From Diphasiastrum complanatum (taxonomy: Eukaryota; Streptophyta; Lycopodiopsida; Lycopodiales; Lycopodiaceae), in contig CM055114.1 in the NCBI GenBank assembly GCA_029204225.1, forward strand, positions 16,203,502 through 16,267,501: 64,000 bases of DNA, written 5' to 3'. The notes below the pieces were generated by a model. The model ran no database searches and was not told the origin of the DNA. It saw only the letters and a list, made by a program, of their open reading frames with translations. Positions within the stretch are counted from its first letter, which is position 1, and every line of letters begins with the position of its first letter. A program made the position numbers and the translations under genes. This document shows, in pieces, positions 1 to 9,341 of this stretch.

Positions 1-69
1 ACAATGATACTAGATAGCAATCATACATAAAATCACAAGACAAATGACCAGAAACCTCACAAAAGTGTA

Positions 70-215
70 GAGTGCAAAAGTCTCATTAATTTGCCTAATC
101 TTATCTCCAAGAATTTCAAGACATGTGAGGGTTGTGCCATATCTAAGTCTCATAAGAAGCGTTTTTCAAAGTCATCCATCAAGACTACACATCCATTGGA
201 GCTCATACATCGGAT
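70..215 (+). pseudogene. copia O: GAG-pre-integrase / integrase zinc-finger remnant
   Basis: Translation gives NLPNLISKNFKTCEGCAIS, then KSHKKRF and HPLELIH. These are the Cys-x2-Cys half of the integrase HHCC finger and the conserved lead into the integrase core (usually PLELIHSDVxGP). The sequence runs straight into the GTGCA target site of copia I. One base appears to be missing in the codons for IHSD just before the junction, so the frame shifts there. The rest of the core continues at 5799. Confidence 0.75.
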
Positions 216-220
216 GTGCA
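216..220. repeat. Target-site duplication GTGCA of copia I (partner 5794-5798)
   Basis: GTGCA immediately precedes the TG of the 5' LTR and is repeated immediately after the terminal CA of the 3' LTR. Removing 221-5798 restores the integrase reading of element O apart from one base. Confidence 0.93.
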
Positions 221-869
221 TGTGAAAGATTCAACTAGTTTCATCACATTTGCAATATTTCCATATTTGGCATATTGAGGCCAAACCTTGATTTAGACTT
301 AGAGATTGACTTTTCAAAGTTCTTAGTCTAAATTTCTTTGAATAAACACTTTTTGAAAGTGTGGGAAAGATAGAATGCGAGTTTGAGTAGCTTCAATTTG
401 AAATAAGTTGGGTACATTGAATCTAGAACCCAAAATTGGTAGGGTTAGCATTTTGGTGGGAAAGCCAAGTGGCCAAATAGGGTTTGGACCTGCTATAAAA
501 GGATGTAGACTCATGGAGAGAGTCATCTTCTCTCTTCTCTATCTCATTTCATGCTTATACATGGTTCTCTTGGGTTCTACTATCCATTGGTGCACTATCT
601 TGGTGATTGCTTGCTTTCTATGTGTAGAATATCTATATTTGTTATTTTTTGGATCCACACGTGTGAAAATACAGTAGCTTGCTGGTTTTGTACGGCCAGC
701 AAAGTACATAATCATTTCATTCAAGTTTGATCAAGTTCTATTAGTGTTTTGCATCTCAAATTGTGTGTAGATGCTGATTTTTCTACATTGGTGAATTGGT
801 AGTGTATTTCTCTTTCTAACCAAAGATCATTCAGTAGATTGGTGATCTTAAGGATCTGAAATCTTCACA
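221..869 (+). repeat. 5' LTR of copia I
   Basis: 649 bp with TG...CA ends, matched along its whole length by 5143-5793 with scattered small indels and substitutions. It holds a TATA box (TATAAAA at 494-500) downstream of a GGTTTGGACC-type stretch, so transcription probably starts near 525. Several single-base indels between the two LTRs suggest an older insertion or sequence noise in homopolymers. Confidence 0.93.
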
Positions 870-883
870 TGGTATCAGAGCTT
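870..883 (+). other. Primer binding site of copia I (tRNA-iMet type)
   Basis: TGGTATCAGAGCTT starts directly after the LTR end. TGGTATCAGAGC is the classic plant copia site, complementary to the 3' end of initiator methionine tRNA. Confidence 0.92.
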
Positions 884-1469
884 GTGTTTCAGGTTATGAA
901 GAGGGAATCAGATCTATCAATGGATTTGGTGAAGATATTAAGTCTAGAGCATGCTAGAGAGGATTCTACACCAAAATCGGATTTTTTGCTTTTGTAGATT
1001 GGATCTTTTGTAGATCAAAACACTAAATATAGGTCAATATACTTGTTCAATTCCATTTTTGAATTCACATGCTGGATTGGCCGATTTTTGGATCATTGGT
1101 TCAGCCTAAGTGGTGGCTTATAGATTGCAAATCAAATTTTCCAGCATTTGCATGTAGATTTGGAATAGTCAATTTTTTGTGATTTTATCAAAATCCTAAT
1201 TTTGATTGGATCTCTAGATAGTGAATTTCTGGACTTCATTTGAGTGTGTTTCAATCTTAGGAAAGTGGCAAAAGTCATTAGATTGAGGATAGATCATAGG
1301 TTGATCAAGATTTCATGATTCTATGTGTTGATTTGCTTGGATAAGTGCTAGAAGAGAATTTATGAGATAGTTTTCATATCTTGGTGATTTCTTTTGAAAG
1401 CATTTGTTGTTGTTCAAAGGAGTGCTTTGTGCATTGATACAGGTTGAAAGAGAAGATCAGGTCATTGCT

Positions 1470-2270
1470 ACATGGCAACCTCAATTGGAGTCATGTTGGA
1501 AGCCATGATAGCCTTACCTCAAGTAACTATTCATTATGGAAAGTGAGGATGGAGTCACTTCTTGAGATGAATGATGTTTTGGATATTGTTGTAGGTTTGG
1601 AGGAGAGACTTGCAACACAATATGATCAATTGAGGTATGACAAGAGGGCCAAGAAGGCTCTACACCAATGAACTTCTCAAGAAGTTGGTAATGCTCTATC
1701 ATCTTTGGAAGCTTGGAATTCATTGAAGAAGCTTTATGAATCCAAGTTCTACTTCTAGAGTGTGGACTCTAAGAAGACAAATCTTTTCTTGTTTGCAAAA
1801 GAAATGAAGAAAGTCCAAGTACTTTTGTTTTGAGAATGAAAGCATTGAATGATGAGTTAGCTTGCATAGATGAAAGCATTAAGGAAGGAGAGTTTATTCA
1901 AGTGATTCTTAATGGCTTGTTGGATGCTCATGCTAATATTGTTTAAAGTATTGCTATTCAAAAGACTTTGCCAAGTTTGATGAATCTTCAAGAGATCTTG
2001 ATCAATGAGGAATATAGGCTTCAAGCAAGAGGTGGATCTACATCGACACTTCAAGAGGGATTGCTATGTTCACAAAGGGCAAATTCAAGGGCAAAACCAA
2101 AAGCAAATGGTCTAAAGGGCAAGATCAAGTGATGCTTTCTTCAAGTGGCAAAAAAAAAGGATAGATCAAAGCTCAAGTGCTTCTATTGTGGCATCAAAGG
2201 ACACTTTGCAAGTGAGTGCTACAAGAAGAAGAGAGATCAAGGAGACAAGCAAGGTAATCTTACTCTTGAT
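1470..2270 (+). pseudogene. copia I: gag with CCHC zinc knuckle
   Basis: The N-terminal part reads SSNYSLWKVRMESLLEM followed by DVLDIVVGLEE, the typical start of copia GAG (UBN2 type; nucleocapsid precursor that packages element RNA). The zinc knuckle KCFYCGIKGHFASECYKKK is encoded near 2179-2235 with all CCHC residues present. Stops near 1669 and frameshifts between 1670 and 2150 break the frame, so no intact GAG can be made. The long leader 884-1440 has no recognisable coding. Confidence 0.85.
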
Positions 2271-2339
2271 GAGGATTGGTTTGGATGTGCAAGATGCAAA
2301 GGATGATGCTTTTGTGATGTCTTTCATGTATGCTTGCTA

Positions 2340-3935
2340 ATGATGGGAGATCTAGATCCTTGGTGGATTGATAGTGAAGCAAGTTCACACATGACCTTTC
2401 ACCAAAGAGTACTTCACTTCTTTGTTGGCATATGGAGATGACAAGAGAGTGATCTACACGGCCAATGATGGTGAGTGTGCAATCAAGGGATTGGCACAAT
2501 TCCTATTTCTCTCTCTACAAATAGGAATGTTTATTTGGAGGATGTCTTGTTTATTCCATCTATTACCAAGAATTTGCTTAGTGTGAGTCAAATGCTAAGT
2601 AAGGGCCTCAAGGTGGAGTTTGATGGAGATGCTTGTTTGATCAAAAGGAAGGATGTCTTGATTGGAAAAAGGTAAAAGGCAAGGGAAGTTGGTTCAAACT
2701 TGATGCTTGTGTTATTGCTAACCAAGTTGGATGTGTTGAAAGGGAGGCAAAATTTCTATTCAAGAGGTTTGGCACAAAAGGATGGGACACCTCAACTTCA
2801 AGTCATTGAGGTAATGGCAAGGAAGAAGGTTGTGATTGGTCTTCCAAGTTCCTTAAGTAATGACAAGCATGTTGTGAGTCTTGTGCTTTGTCTAAGTCAC
2901 ATAGACTACCTTATACTAGATCTATTCTCTAGATCTACAAAGCCTTTTCAACTTGTACATTCGGATATTCATGGATTTACTACAATTAGCAATAGTGGAG
3001 CTAGATGTATGGTAACATTCATTGATGATTTCAGTAGATTTTGCTGGATCTATCTACTAAAGAGCAAGGATGAGTGTATGATGTCTTTGTCAAGTTCAAG
3101 AATGCAAGGGAGAACCAATTCTCCACAAATATCAAGTGCTTGAGAGGTGACAATGGTGGTGAGTACATATCTAACAAGTTCAAGGCCTTTTGTGATGAGC
3201 ATGGGATCAAGAGGGAGTATACAACATCAAGGACCCCACAACAAAATGGAGTGGCTGAAAGAAAGAATAGGACTTTATGTGAAAGTGCTAAAGCTATGAG
3301 GTTAAGTGCTAATCTTGACAAACCATTTTGGGATCAAGCTTTGTTGTGTACCAATTTCTTGTGCAATAGGTGGCCGAGTGCTATTTTGGATGGAAGGACA
3401 CCTTTTGAGATGCTATTCAAGAGGAGGCCGAGTGTCAACTTTCTAAGAACCTTTGGATGCACATGCTATGTCAACATTACTCTTGATGATAGGACCAAGG
3501 AGGATCCATCTTCAAGAAGAGGTATTTTTGTTGGATATAGTGAGGTGAGTAAAGCCTACAAGGTTTACATTCCTTCTACTAACAAAGTGATTGTTGGTAG
3601 AGATGTCATTTTTGATGAGGGAAACATTCCAAAGGTGTCTTCAAGCATGATTGATGGTAAAGTACATGGTTCTAGCATTCTTGATGTTGATGAGAAGGAT
3701 TCTACTTTGGATGGTGGTGATGATGGACCTTCATCAAGTCAAAAGCCAAGGAGAACATCAAGAGAAAGACAAGTACCTTCAAGGCTCACATATAGATCAA
3801 AAGGGTAAGCAAGTAGTTTCTGAAAATTATGTTGCTTTCCTAAACTCTTTGGATGATCCTACAAGTGTAGATCAATCAAGGAAAGAAGAGGAGTGGATCC
3901 AAGCAATGGATCTTGAGTATCAATCTCTTATGAAG
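2340..3935 (+). pseudogene. copia I: protease and integrase
   Basis: Protease: DPWWIDSEASSHMTF near 2352, where the active-site DSG has become DSE, then LEDVLFIPSITKNLLSVSQM, the usual C-terminal part. Integrase: FIDDFSRFCWIYLLKSKDEC near 3022, then RGDNGGEYISNKFKAFCDEH and TPQQNGVAERKNRTL, so the catalytic D, D and E are all visible. After the core come the usual FGCTCYV and GRDVIFDE motifs. There are frameshifts around 2690-3080 and near 3800. The frame then reaches EEEWIQAMDLEYQSLM, the normal lead into RT, and stops resembling copia at about 3940. Confidence 0.88.
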
Positions 3936-4570
3936 AGTGGAACATCTTTTGAAAGATCTTCTTGTGTACATGGAGCTATGCAAGTGGATGGATGTTATAT
4001 TGCTGTAAAATCAAGTAATGGATCTGGAAAACAAAGTTTGTTCAATGACTTTGATGATCAAGTTGAAGATCAAGAAGTTGATCTCAAAGCGCTTCAACTA
4101 GTCAAAAGGGAAGTTGGCAATTTGGAGCTAGTCAAGAGCATCAAAGGAGAGGTAATTAGCAAAGGTGTTATGGATCTGTTTTTGCAGCATATTGCAGCAT
4201 TCATGGAGTATCATGGTGGATACAAGGCAACAAAGGACAAAGGAGGAGGAGACATGCAAGCAAAAGTTGATCACTCACATTTATTGTTTGTTTGCTGTAT
4301 TTTTTCCAGAGAGTTCAGAGTTGGAAGCATGGTGGAATCATTTCATTTACATTCTATTTGATTCTTCATGTTCTAGTCACATTTTTACATGTAAAATTGA
4401 TGTAAGAAATAGTGAAGCATCCCAAGTGGACACTATTCTCTATATCAATTATGGTTGTTTCTATTTTGAGAATTACATGATCATTGAAAGGAGATCTATT
4501 CTTAGGAAGAAGGTCGTTCTTATGATGGATCAAAGTTCTATTGGCAAAAACTATGCTAGGAGCATTGGAA
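3936..4570 (+). other. Foreign segment replacing the reverse transcriptase of copia I
   Basis: Between the RT lead-in (AMDLEYQSLM) and RNase H (from 4575) an intact copia would carry about 1 kb of RT with VDD-type catalytic motifs. Here there are only about 635 bp, and neither strand shows any RT motif. The frame stays open to 4361 and encodes a charged stretch including DDQVEDQEVDLKALQLVK and KATKDKGGGDMQAK. A second frame is open from 4165 to 4575. I do not recognise a family. It may be a captured host transcript, or non-coding filler left by template switching during reverse transcription. Confidence 0.7.
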
Positions 4571-4586
4571 GCTAGGAAAGCGAGTT

Positions 4587-5147
4587 TTGAGGTACATCAT
4601 TGGAACTCGAGATTTTGGCATATTGTATGAGGGATCATCACCTAATCTTTTTGGATTTTCAGATTCAGACTATGCTGGAGATGTAATGGATAGGAAATCC
4701 ATTAGTTCTTATTGTATTTTCATAGGTGATGGAGCTATATCATGGATGTCAAAGAAACAAGCCACTATCTCATTGTCATCTAGTGAGGCCGAGTACAAAG
4801 CTCTTACACATTGCACAAAGGAGATGGTATGGATCAAAAGGATGATCAAGGATCTTCATTTGCTGGATTTTTCAGAGAGCCCAATCATCTTTTGCGACAA
4901 TCAATCAGTCCAAAGAATGGCATCCAATCCTATCTTTCATGCTAGGAGCAAGCATATTGAGATACAATATCATTTTGTGAGGGAGCAAGTCATTGCAAAG
5001 GAGGTGGAGCTTCAACATGTGTCTTCAAGGGAATGTGTAGCTGATATCTTCACCAAAGCATTGGGAAAAGACTTGTTCATGAAGCACAGGACTTCACTTG
5101 GAGTATTATCAAAGTCTATGCTAAAACTAGTTGAAGAGGGAGTGTGA
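4587..5147 (+). pseudogene. copia I: RNase H domain
   Basis: The ORF encodes the C-terminal end of copia pol. Motifs are GFSDSDYAGDVMDRKSISSY, then ISLSSSEAEYKALTHCTKEM, IIFCDNQSVQRMASNPIFHA and RSKHIEIQYHFVRE, and finally ADIFTKALGKDLF. The acidic active-site residues in DSDYAGD, SSEAEY and CDNQS are present. The stop codon lies 5 bp into the 3' LTR, a common arrangement. The domain is intact, but it is cut off from any RT. Confidence 0.92.
5130..5142 (+). other. Polypurine tract of copia I
   Basis: GTTGAAGAGGGAG ends directly before the 3' LTR TGTGAAAG and would serve as the plus-strand primer in reverse transcription. Confidence 0.85.
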
Positions 5148-5793
5148 AAGATTCAACTAGTTTCATCACATTTTGCAATATTTTCCATATTTGGCATATT
5201 GAGGCCAAAACTTGTTTTAGACTTAGAGATTGACTTTTCAAAATTCATTAGTCTAAATTTCATTTGAATAAACACTTTTTGAAAGTGTGGGAAAGATAGA
5301 ATGCGAGTTTGAGTAGATTCAATTTGAATAAGTTGGGTACATTGAATCTAGACCCAAAATTGGTAGGGTTAGCATTTTGGTGGGAAAGCCAAGTGGCCAA
5401 ATAGGGTTTGGACCTGCTATAAAAGGATGTAACTCATGGAGAGAGTCATCTTCTCTCTTCTCTATCTCATTTCATGCTTATACATGGTTCTCTTGGGTTC
5501 TACTATCCATTGGTGCACTATCTTGGTGATTGCTTGCAATTCTATGTGTAGAATGATCTATATTTGTTATTTTTGGATCCACACGTGTGAAATACAGTAG
5601 CTTGCTGGTTTTGTACGGCCAGCAACAGTACATAATCATTTCATTCAAGTTTGATCAAGTTCTATTAGTGTTTGCATCTCAAATTGTGTGTAGATGCTGA
5701 TTTTTCTACATTGGTGAAATTGGTAGTGTATTTCTCTTTCTAACCAAAGATCATTCAAGTAGATTGGATCTTAAGGATCTAAAATCTTTCACA
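5143..5793 (+). repeat. 3' LTR of copia I
   Basis: 651 bp, the partner of 221-869. The TATA box TATAAAA is at 5419-5425. Differences from the 5' LTR are mostly one-base indels in homopolymers (for example in the CACATTTTGC and CAAAACTTG stretches) plus a few substitutions. Confidence 0.93.
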
Positions 5794-5798
5794 GTGCA

Positions 5799-6723
5799 CT
5801 TCTCATCTTCAAAGAGCAAGGGTGGTGCTACTTGCTTTGTAACTTTCATTGATAATTTCACTAGATTTACTTGGGTATATCTTCTAGCTTCAAAGTCTAT
5901 GGTGTTTGACTATTTCCTAAAGTTCAAAGCTCTAGTTGAAAAGCAATTTTCATACAAAATCAAGATTCTTAGAAGTGATGGAGGTGGATAGTACACTTCC
6001 AATAAATTTTATGATTATTGTGAGCTTGAAGGCATTAAAAGAGAGTTTTCTTGTGCATATACATCATCTCAAAATGGGGTGGCTGAAAGAAAGAATAGAA
6101 CATTGTGGGAATGTGCCAAAACCATTAGAATTGAGGCATCCTTTCCAAAAGACTTATGGGCTGAGGCTATCAATTGTTCAAACTATCTTTGCAATCGACT
6201 CCCTCATGTTGCACTTGGAGGAAAGTCACCATATGAAGCACTTTATTTGAAAAAACCTAGGGTTTGAACACCTTAGAGTATTTGGATGCATATGCTTTGT
6301 CCATATTCCCTTGGAAATGAGAAAGAAGGATGATCCTTGTGCAAGCAAAGGAGTAATGGTTGGATATTCATTCAACAAGAAAGCCTATCGAATCTACATG
6401 CTCTCTACTTCTAAAGTAATTGATAGTAGAGATGTAGTTTTTCATGAAGAAGAAAAGTCCAATCTTGGAGGGGCCGAGATCAAGCAACCTCAAAATCTAT
6501 CACCTATTGTTATTGAAGACAATCAACATATGGAGGAGTCAAGATTTGAAGCTCGGATTTTCACTCCTAAGAGATCCATGAGGGAGAGATCTGAGACCAA
6601 GAGGCTCACTTATGATGACAAAGGAAAACAAGTGGATCTTGATTCCACTTATGCATATTTTTTTCTTACGAGGAGCCCAAAGATGTCCAAAAAGCCCTCA
6701 ATACCAAGGAGTGGTATGAGGCC
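5799..6723 (+). pseudogene. copia O: integrase core and linker
   Basis: The reading resumes after the nested element with FVTFIDNFTRFTWVYLLASK. It then shows ILRSDGGG, where the next catalytic-region codon (normally E of GGEY) is a TAG stop at 5989. A frameshift follows and GVAERKNRTLWECAKTIR resumes. Further on are CNRLPHVALGGKSPYEAL, KKDDPCASKGVMVGYS and IDSRDVVFHEE, the usual post-core motifs. At least two frameshifts are present. The linker to RT (6430-6720) is hydrophilic, as in other copia elements. Confidence 0.85.
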
Positions 6724-7524
6724 ATGAAGATTGAATATGATGCCTTGATCACCAACCACACATGGGAGCTAGTGGATCCACCACCTAACATGCACATCAT
6801 TGGATGCAAGTGGGTGTTCAAGATCAAGTACAATCATGATGGCTCCATCAACAAGTACAAGGCAAGATTATGTGCTAAAGGCTTTGCACAAATATATGGC
6901 CTTGACTATGAAGAAACCTTTTCTCCTGTAGCAAAGATGGTGACAATAAGAATCATAATCTCTCTTGCCTTATTTTTTAAGCGGAAACTGTTTCAACTTG
7001 ATGTCTCCAACACTTTTTTGACTGGCTATCTTGAGGAGGAGATATATATGGAACAGTCTCAAGGATTTATCAAGGATAAATCTAAGGTGTGTTTGCTATT
7101 TAGAAGTCTTTATGGCTTGAAGCAAGCACCTAGATCATGGTATTCAAGACTCAACAACTTTCTACTTTCATTAGGATTTGTGCTTAGTGACTATGATCCT
7201 TCTATGTACTTAAAGTTTGATGGTAGTAATATTGTCATTCTTCTAATCTATGTGGATGACATTAATCTTAGTGGAAGTTGTTTGATGCTAGTTCAAGCAT
7301 CCAAAGATGCATTAGGAAAAGAATTTAAAATGCAAGATCTAGGAGAGATCCATTACATTTTAGGCCTTGAGATTGATTTTCATGAAGAGTATGCTTTTAT
7401 TTGTCAATCTAGATATGTCTTTTCTATGTTGAGAAAACTCAATATGCAAAATTTTAAAGGCATAGATACTCCCATGGAGCAACATGTAAAAGATCCTATT
7501 AAAGGTGATGAAAGATCCTTCTAG
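6724..7524 (+). pseudogene. copia O: reverse transcriptase
   Basis: A nearly complete RT is open for 266 codons: GCKWVFKIKYNHDGSINKYK, ARLCAKGFAQIYGLDYEETF, SPVAKMVTIR, FQLDVSNTFLTGYLEEEIYM, SLYGLKQAPRSWYSRLN, then LIYVDDINLSGS with the catalytic YVDD intact, and LGEIHYILGLEI. The first catalytic region reads QLDVSNTFL instead of the usual QLDVKNAFL. It is followed by a stop at about 7522, after which the frame continues as DITLYRSLIGSL. This is the best-preserved RT in the window. Confidence 0.92.
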
Positions 7525-8213
7525 GACATCACACTTTATAGGAGTCTTATAGGCTCTTTAATTAGGCTTACTATCACTGGACCCGATTTGAGCTATTGTG
7601 TGCACAAATTGAGTCAATTTATGCAAGATCCCAAGATCCAACATTGGAAGATGGCCAAGAGAGTTCTAAGATATGTATCTTCTACTCAAGATTATGGTTT
7701 ATTGTACAAGAATGAAGATCTAACCATTGTTGGCTATTCGGATTCCGATTTTGCAAGTGATAAAATGGATCGAAAGTCCATTAATGCATATACTATCTTT
7801 CTTGGAGGCAATCTTGTGTCTTGGCTTTCAAAGAAGCAAGATACCATATCTCTATCATCTTGTGAGGCCAAGTACAAAGCACTCACTACAACAACTAAAG
7901 AGGTGCTTTGGATCAAGAGGTTAATCATGGAGCTAAAGTGCATCAAAGAGGATGATCTTCCCTTGATCAAATGTGACAACATATCGGCACAAGCTCTTGC
8001 AAACAATCCTATTTTTCATGCATGAAGCAAGCATATAGAAGTGGCACACCATTTTGTAAGGGAAAAGCTCATTGAAGGTGAAATCAACTTGGAACATGTC
8101 GACACATCTTCATGTATTGTTGATCTTCTCACAAATCCACTTTGCAAAAGTGCCTTCTCAAAGCATAGATCTAATCTTGGTCTTATCTCAAGATCAATGC
8201 TTGATCCACATTA
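7525..8213 (+). pseudogene. copia O: RT tail and RNase H
   Basis: Motifs are ITGPDLSYCVHKLSQFMQDP, VLRYVSSTQDYGLLYKNE, GYSDSDFASDKMDRKSIN, ISLSSCEAKYKALTTTTKE and IKCDNISAQALANNPIFHA. A TGA at about 8023 replaces the Arg of the usual HARSKHIE, and the frame then continues with SKHIEVAHHFVREKL to the end of pol. SSCEAKY instead of SSxEAEY alters one acidic position. The domain is clearly decayed. Confidence 0.88.
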
Positions 8214-8221
8214 GATACATT

Positions 8222-8232
8222 TTTAGGAGGAG
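8222..8232 (+). other. Polypurine tract of copia O
   Basis: TTTAGGAGGAG lies directly before TGTCAAAATA, the start of the inferred 3' LTR, about 10 bp after the pol stop. Confidence 0.65.
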
Positions 8233-8757
8233 TGTCAAAATATTGAAAAATCTATCTAATGTTGTGAGTAGGGGTCCTAAAAATGCCAAAGATGAATTGA
8301 GCTCTTTTGGCTTAGTAAAGACCCATCTTAGAGTAAAATATTCAAGGTAGGTAGAAGTAGAAACTTGAGCTACCATAGGAATTGCCATTTGTACTTTACA
8401 TGCCACATTTAATGCATGAAAAGACTAGGTGGAACAATTAGACATAGTGAGGTGGCTTGAATAAGTCTAGATAGCTTGAGAGGTGGATTCACAACTCCAA
8501 TTCAACTCAAAGTAGGAGAAGAGTCCATGGATCTATATATATGTGATGTACTCTCATTGAGAAAATGATGAAATTTGTGTGTAATGCAAATTTGGAGACA
8601 AGCTCTTTGTGCCCTCTCTCTCTACACGAGTTTTGTACTTCCTATTTTCTCTCTCTAACCGAGTTGAGGCATTTATGATGCTTAGTCTTATGTTTTGTTG
8701 ACAGATCTTGCTTGTAACACAATAATATTTCTTGTATGATCAGCTTTCCTATTGTCA
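8233..8757 (+). repeat. 3' LTR of copia O (end uncertain)
   Basis: It begins TGTCAAAATATTG after the polypurine tract. It contains a TATA-like CTATATATATGTG (about 8532-8544) and a CT-rich stretch (CTCTCTCTC near 8617 and 8648). The 5' partner is outside the window, so the end cannot be fixed by comparison. TTGTTGACA (ending 8701) and ATTGTCA (ending 8757) are both possible CA ends. Confidence 0.55.
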
Positions 8758-9217
8758 ACCAATGCTAGTCTGATCTTTGTGGTACTATTGGGCTTAGGAG
8801 ATCAAAAGTACATGTGTAGGGCATCCCACACATGTGAATTCAACAACATCTTTACTGAAAGGTGTTCAAGTCATTTTGCCTTTAGGACAAGATTCACAGG
8901 TAGTTCGAATATCTCGACTCTTGGTTTCGACTCCTTTAATTCTCTGACTCTTGTTGGCTTGGTACAAGTCTTCCATGTTTTTATGACATAACCTCTTGTG
9001 CCACATAATGTCATTTACGAACCGTTAAATGTCGGTTCTAGACTTCTATCGCATCTCTTTAGAACGTCACAACTTCTACTTAAAATATGAATTTACAAAG
9101 TGCAAAATAGGCCTTTACATGTATTTAGGCACTATAGCACATTTTACGTATATGGAGATTGAAACTTTTTACAATATATGACATAACTCGAATAATGTAA
9201 AATCATAAGTCTCCACA
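8758..9217 (-). repeat. Probable 3' LTR of gypsy element D
   Basis: On the minus strand a purine tract (9218-9232) is followed by TGTGGAGACTTATG, the expected LTR start after the extra ORF. The sequence downstream has no coding potential. The far end is not determined, since no second LTR of D is in the window and copia O abuts it. Confidence 0.45.
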
Positions 9218-9232
9218 TATCCCCTTCCTCAA
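9218..9232 (-). other. Polypurine tract of gypsy element D
   Basis: The minus strand reads TTGAGGAAGGGGATA immediately before TGTGGAG, about 110 bp beyond the stop of the extra ORF. This is the expected position for plus-strand priming. Confidence 0.6.
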
Positions 9233-9341
9233 CTGTGCAGCGGCTCGCCAACAATCTGATTTACATCCTTCTTTGTCGCTTTCGGCTAGCTGGCTTGTTG
9301 TGGAAAATTGCTTTGGATCGGGCTTCATTCTCTTCGTTTTT

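Larger units (their letters stand above)
221..5793 (+). mobile_element. Ty1/copia element I, structurally complete, nested in O
   Basis: It has two LTRs of about 650 bp (221-869 and 5143-5793), both beginning TGTGAAAG and ending TTCACA. A primer binding site follows the 5' LTR directly, a polypurine tract precedes the 3' LTR, and a perfect 5-bp target duplication GTGCA flanks it (216-220, 5794-5798). Internal order is gag, zinc knuckle, protease, integrase, a foreign segment where RT should be, then RNase H. The ORF has frameshifts and stops. The missing RT means it could only have moved with help from another element. Confidence 0.95.
1..8757 (+). mobile_element. Ty1/copia element O (decayed, interrupted, 5' end outside window)
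   Basis: The domain order protease/GAG-pre-integrase, integrase, RT, RNase H marks a Ty1/copia element. Its integrase region is split by copia I: bases 1-215 encode the end of GAG-pre-integrase (motif CEGCAISKSHKKRF), and the reading resumes at 5799 with GGATCFVTFIDNFTRFTWVY. The 5' half lies outside the window, so only one LTR (from 8233) is present. Several stops and frameshifts make the element non-functional. The 3' end (about 8700-8757) is a guess because no 5' LTR is available for comparison. Confidence 0.85.

Noticed and set aside
8752-8991. 79-codon plus frame
   Set aside because: Lies in the probable LTR of gypsy D; no family pattern.
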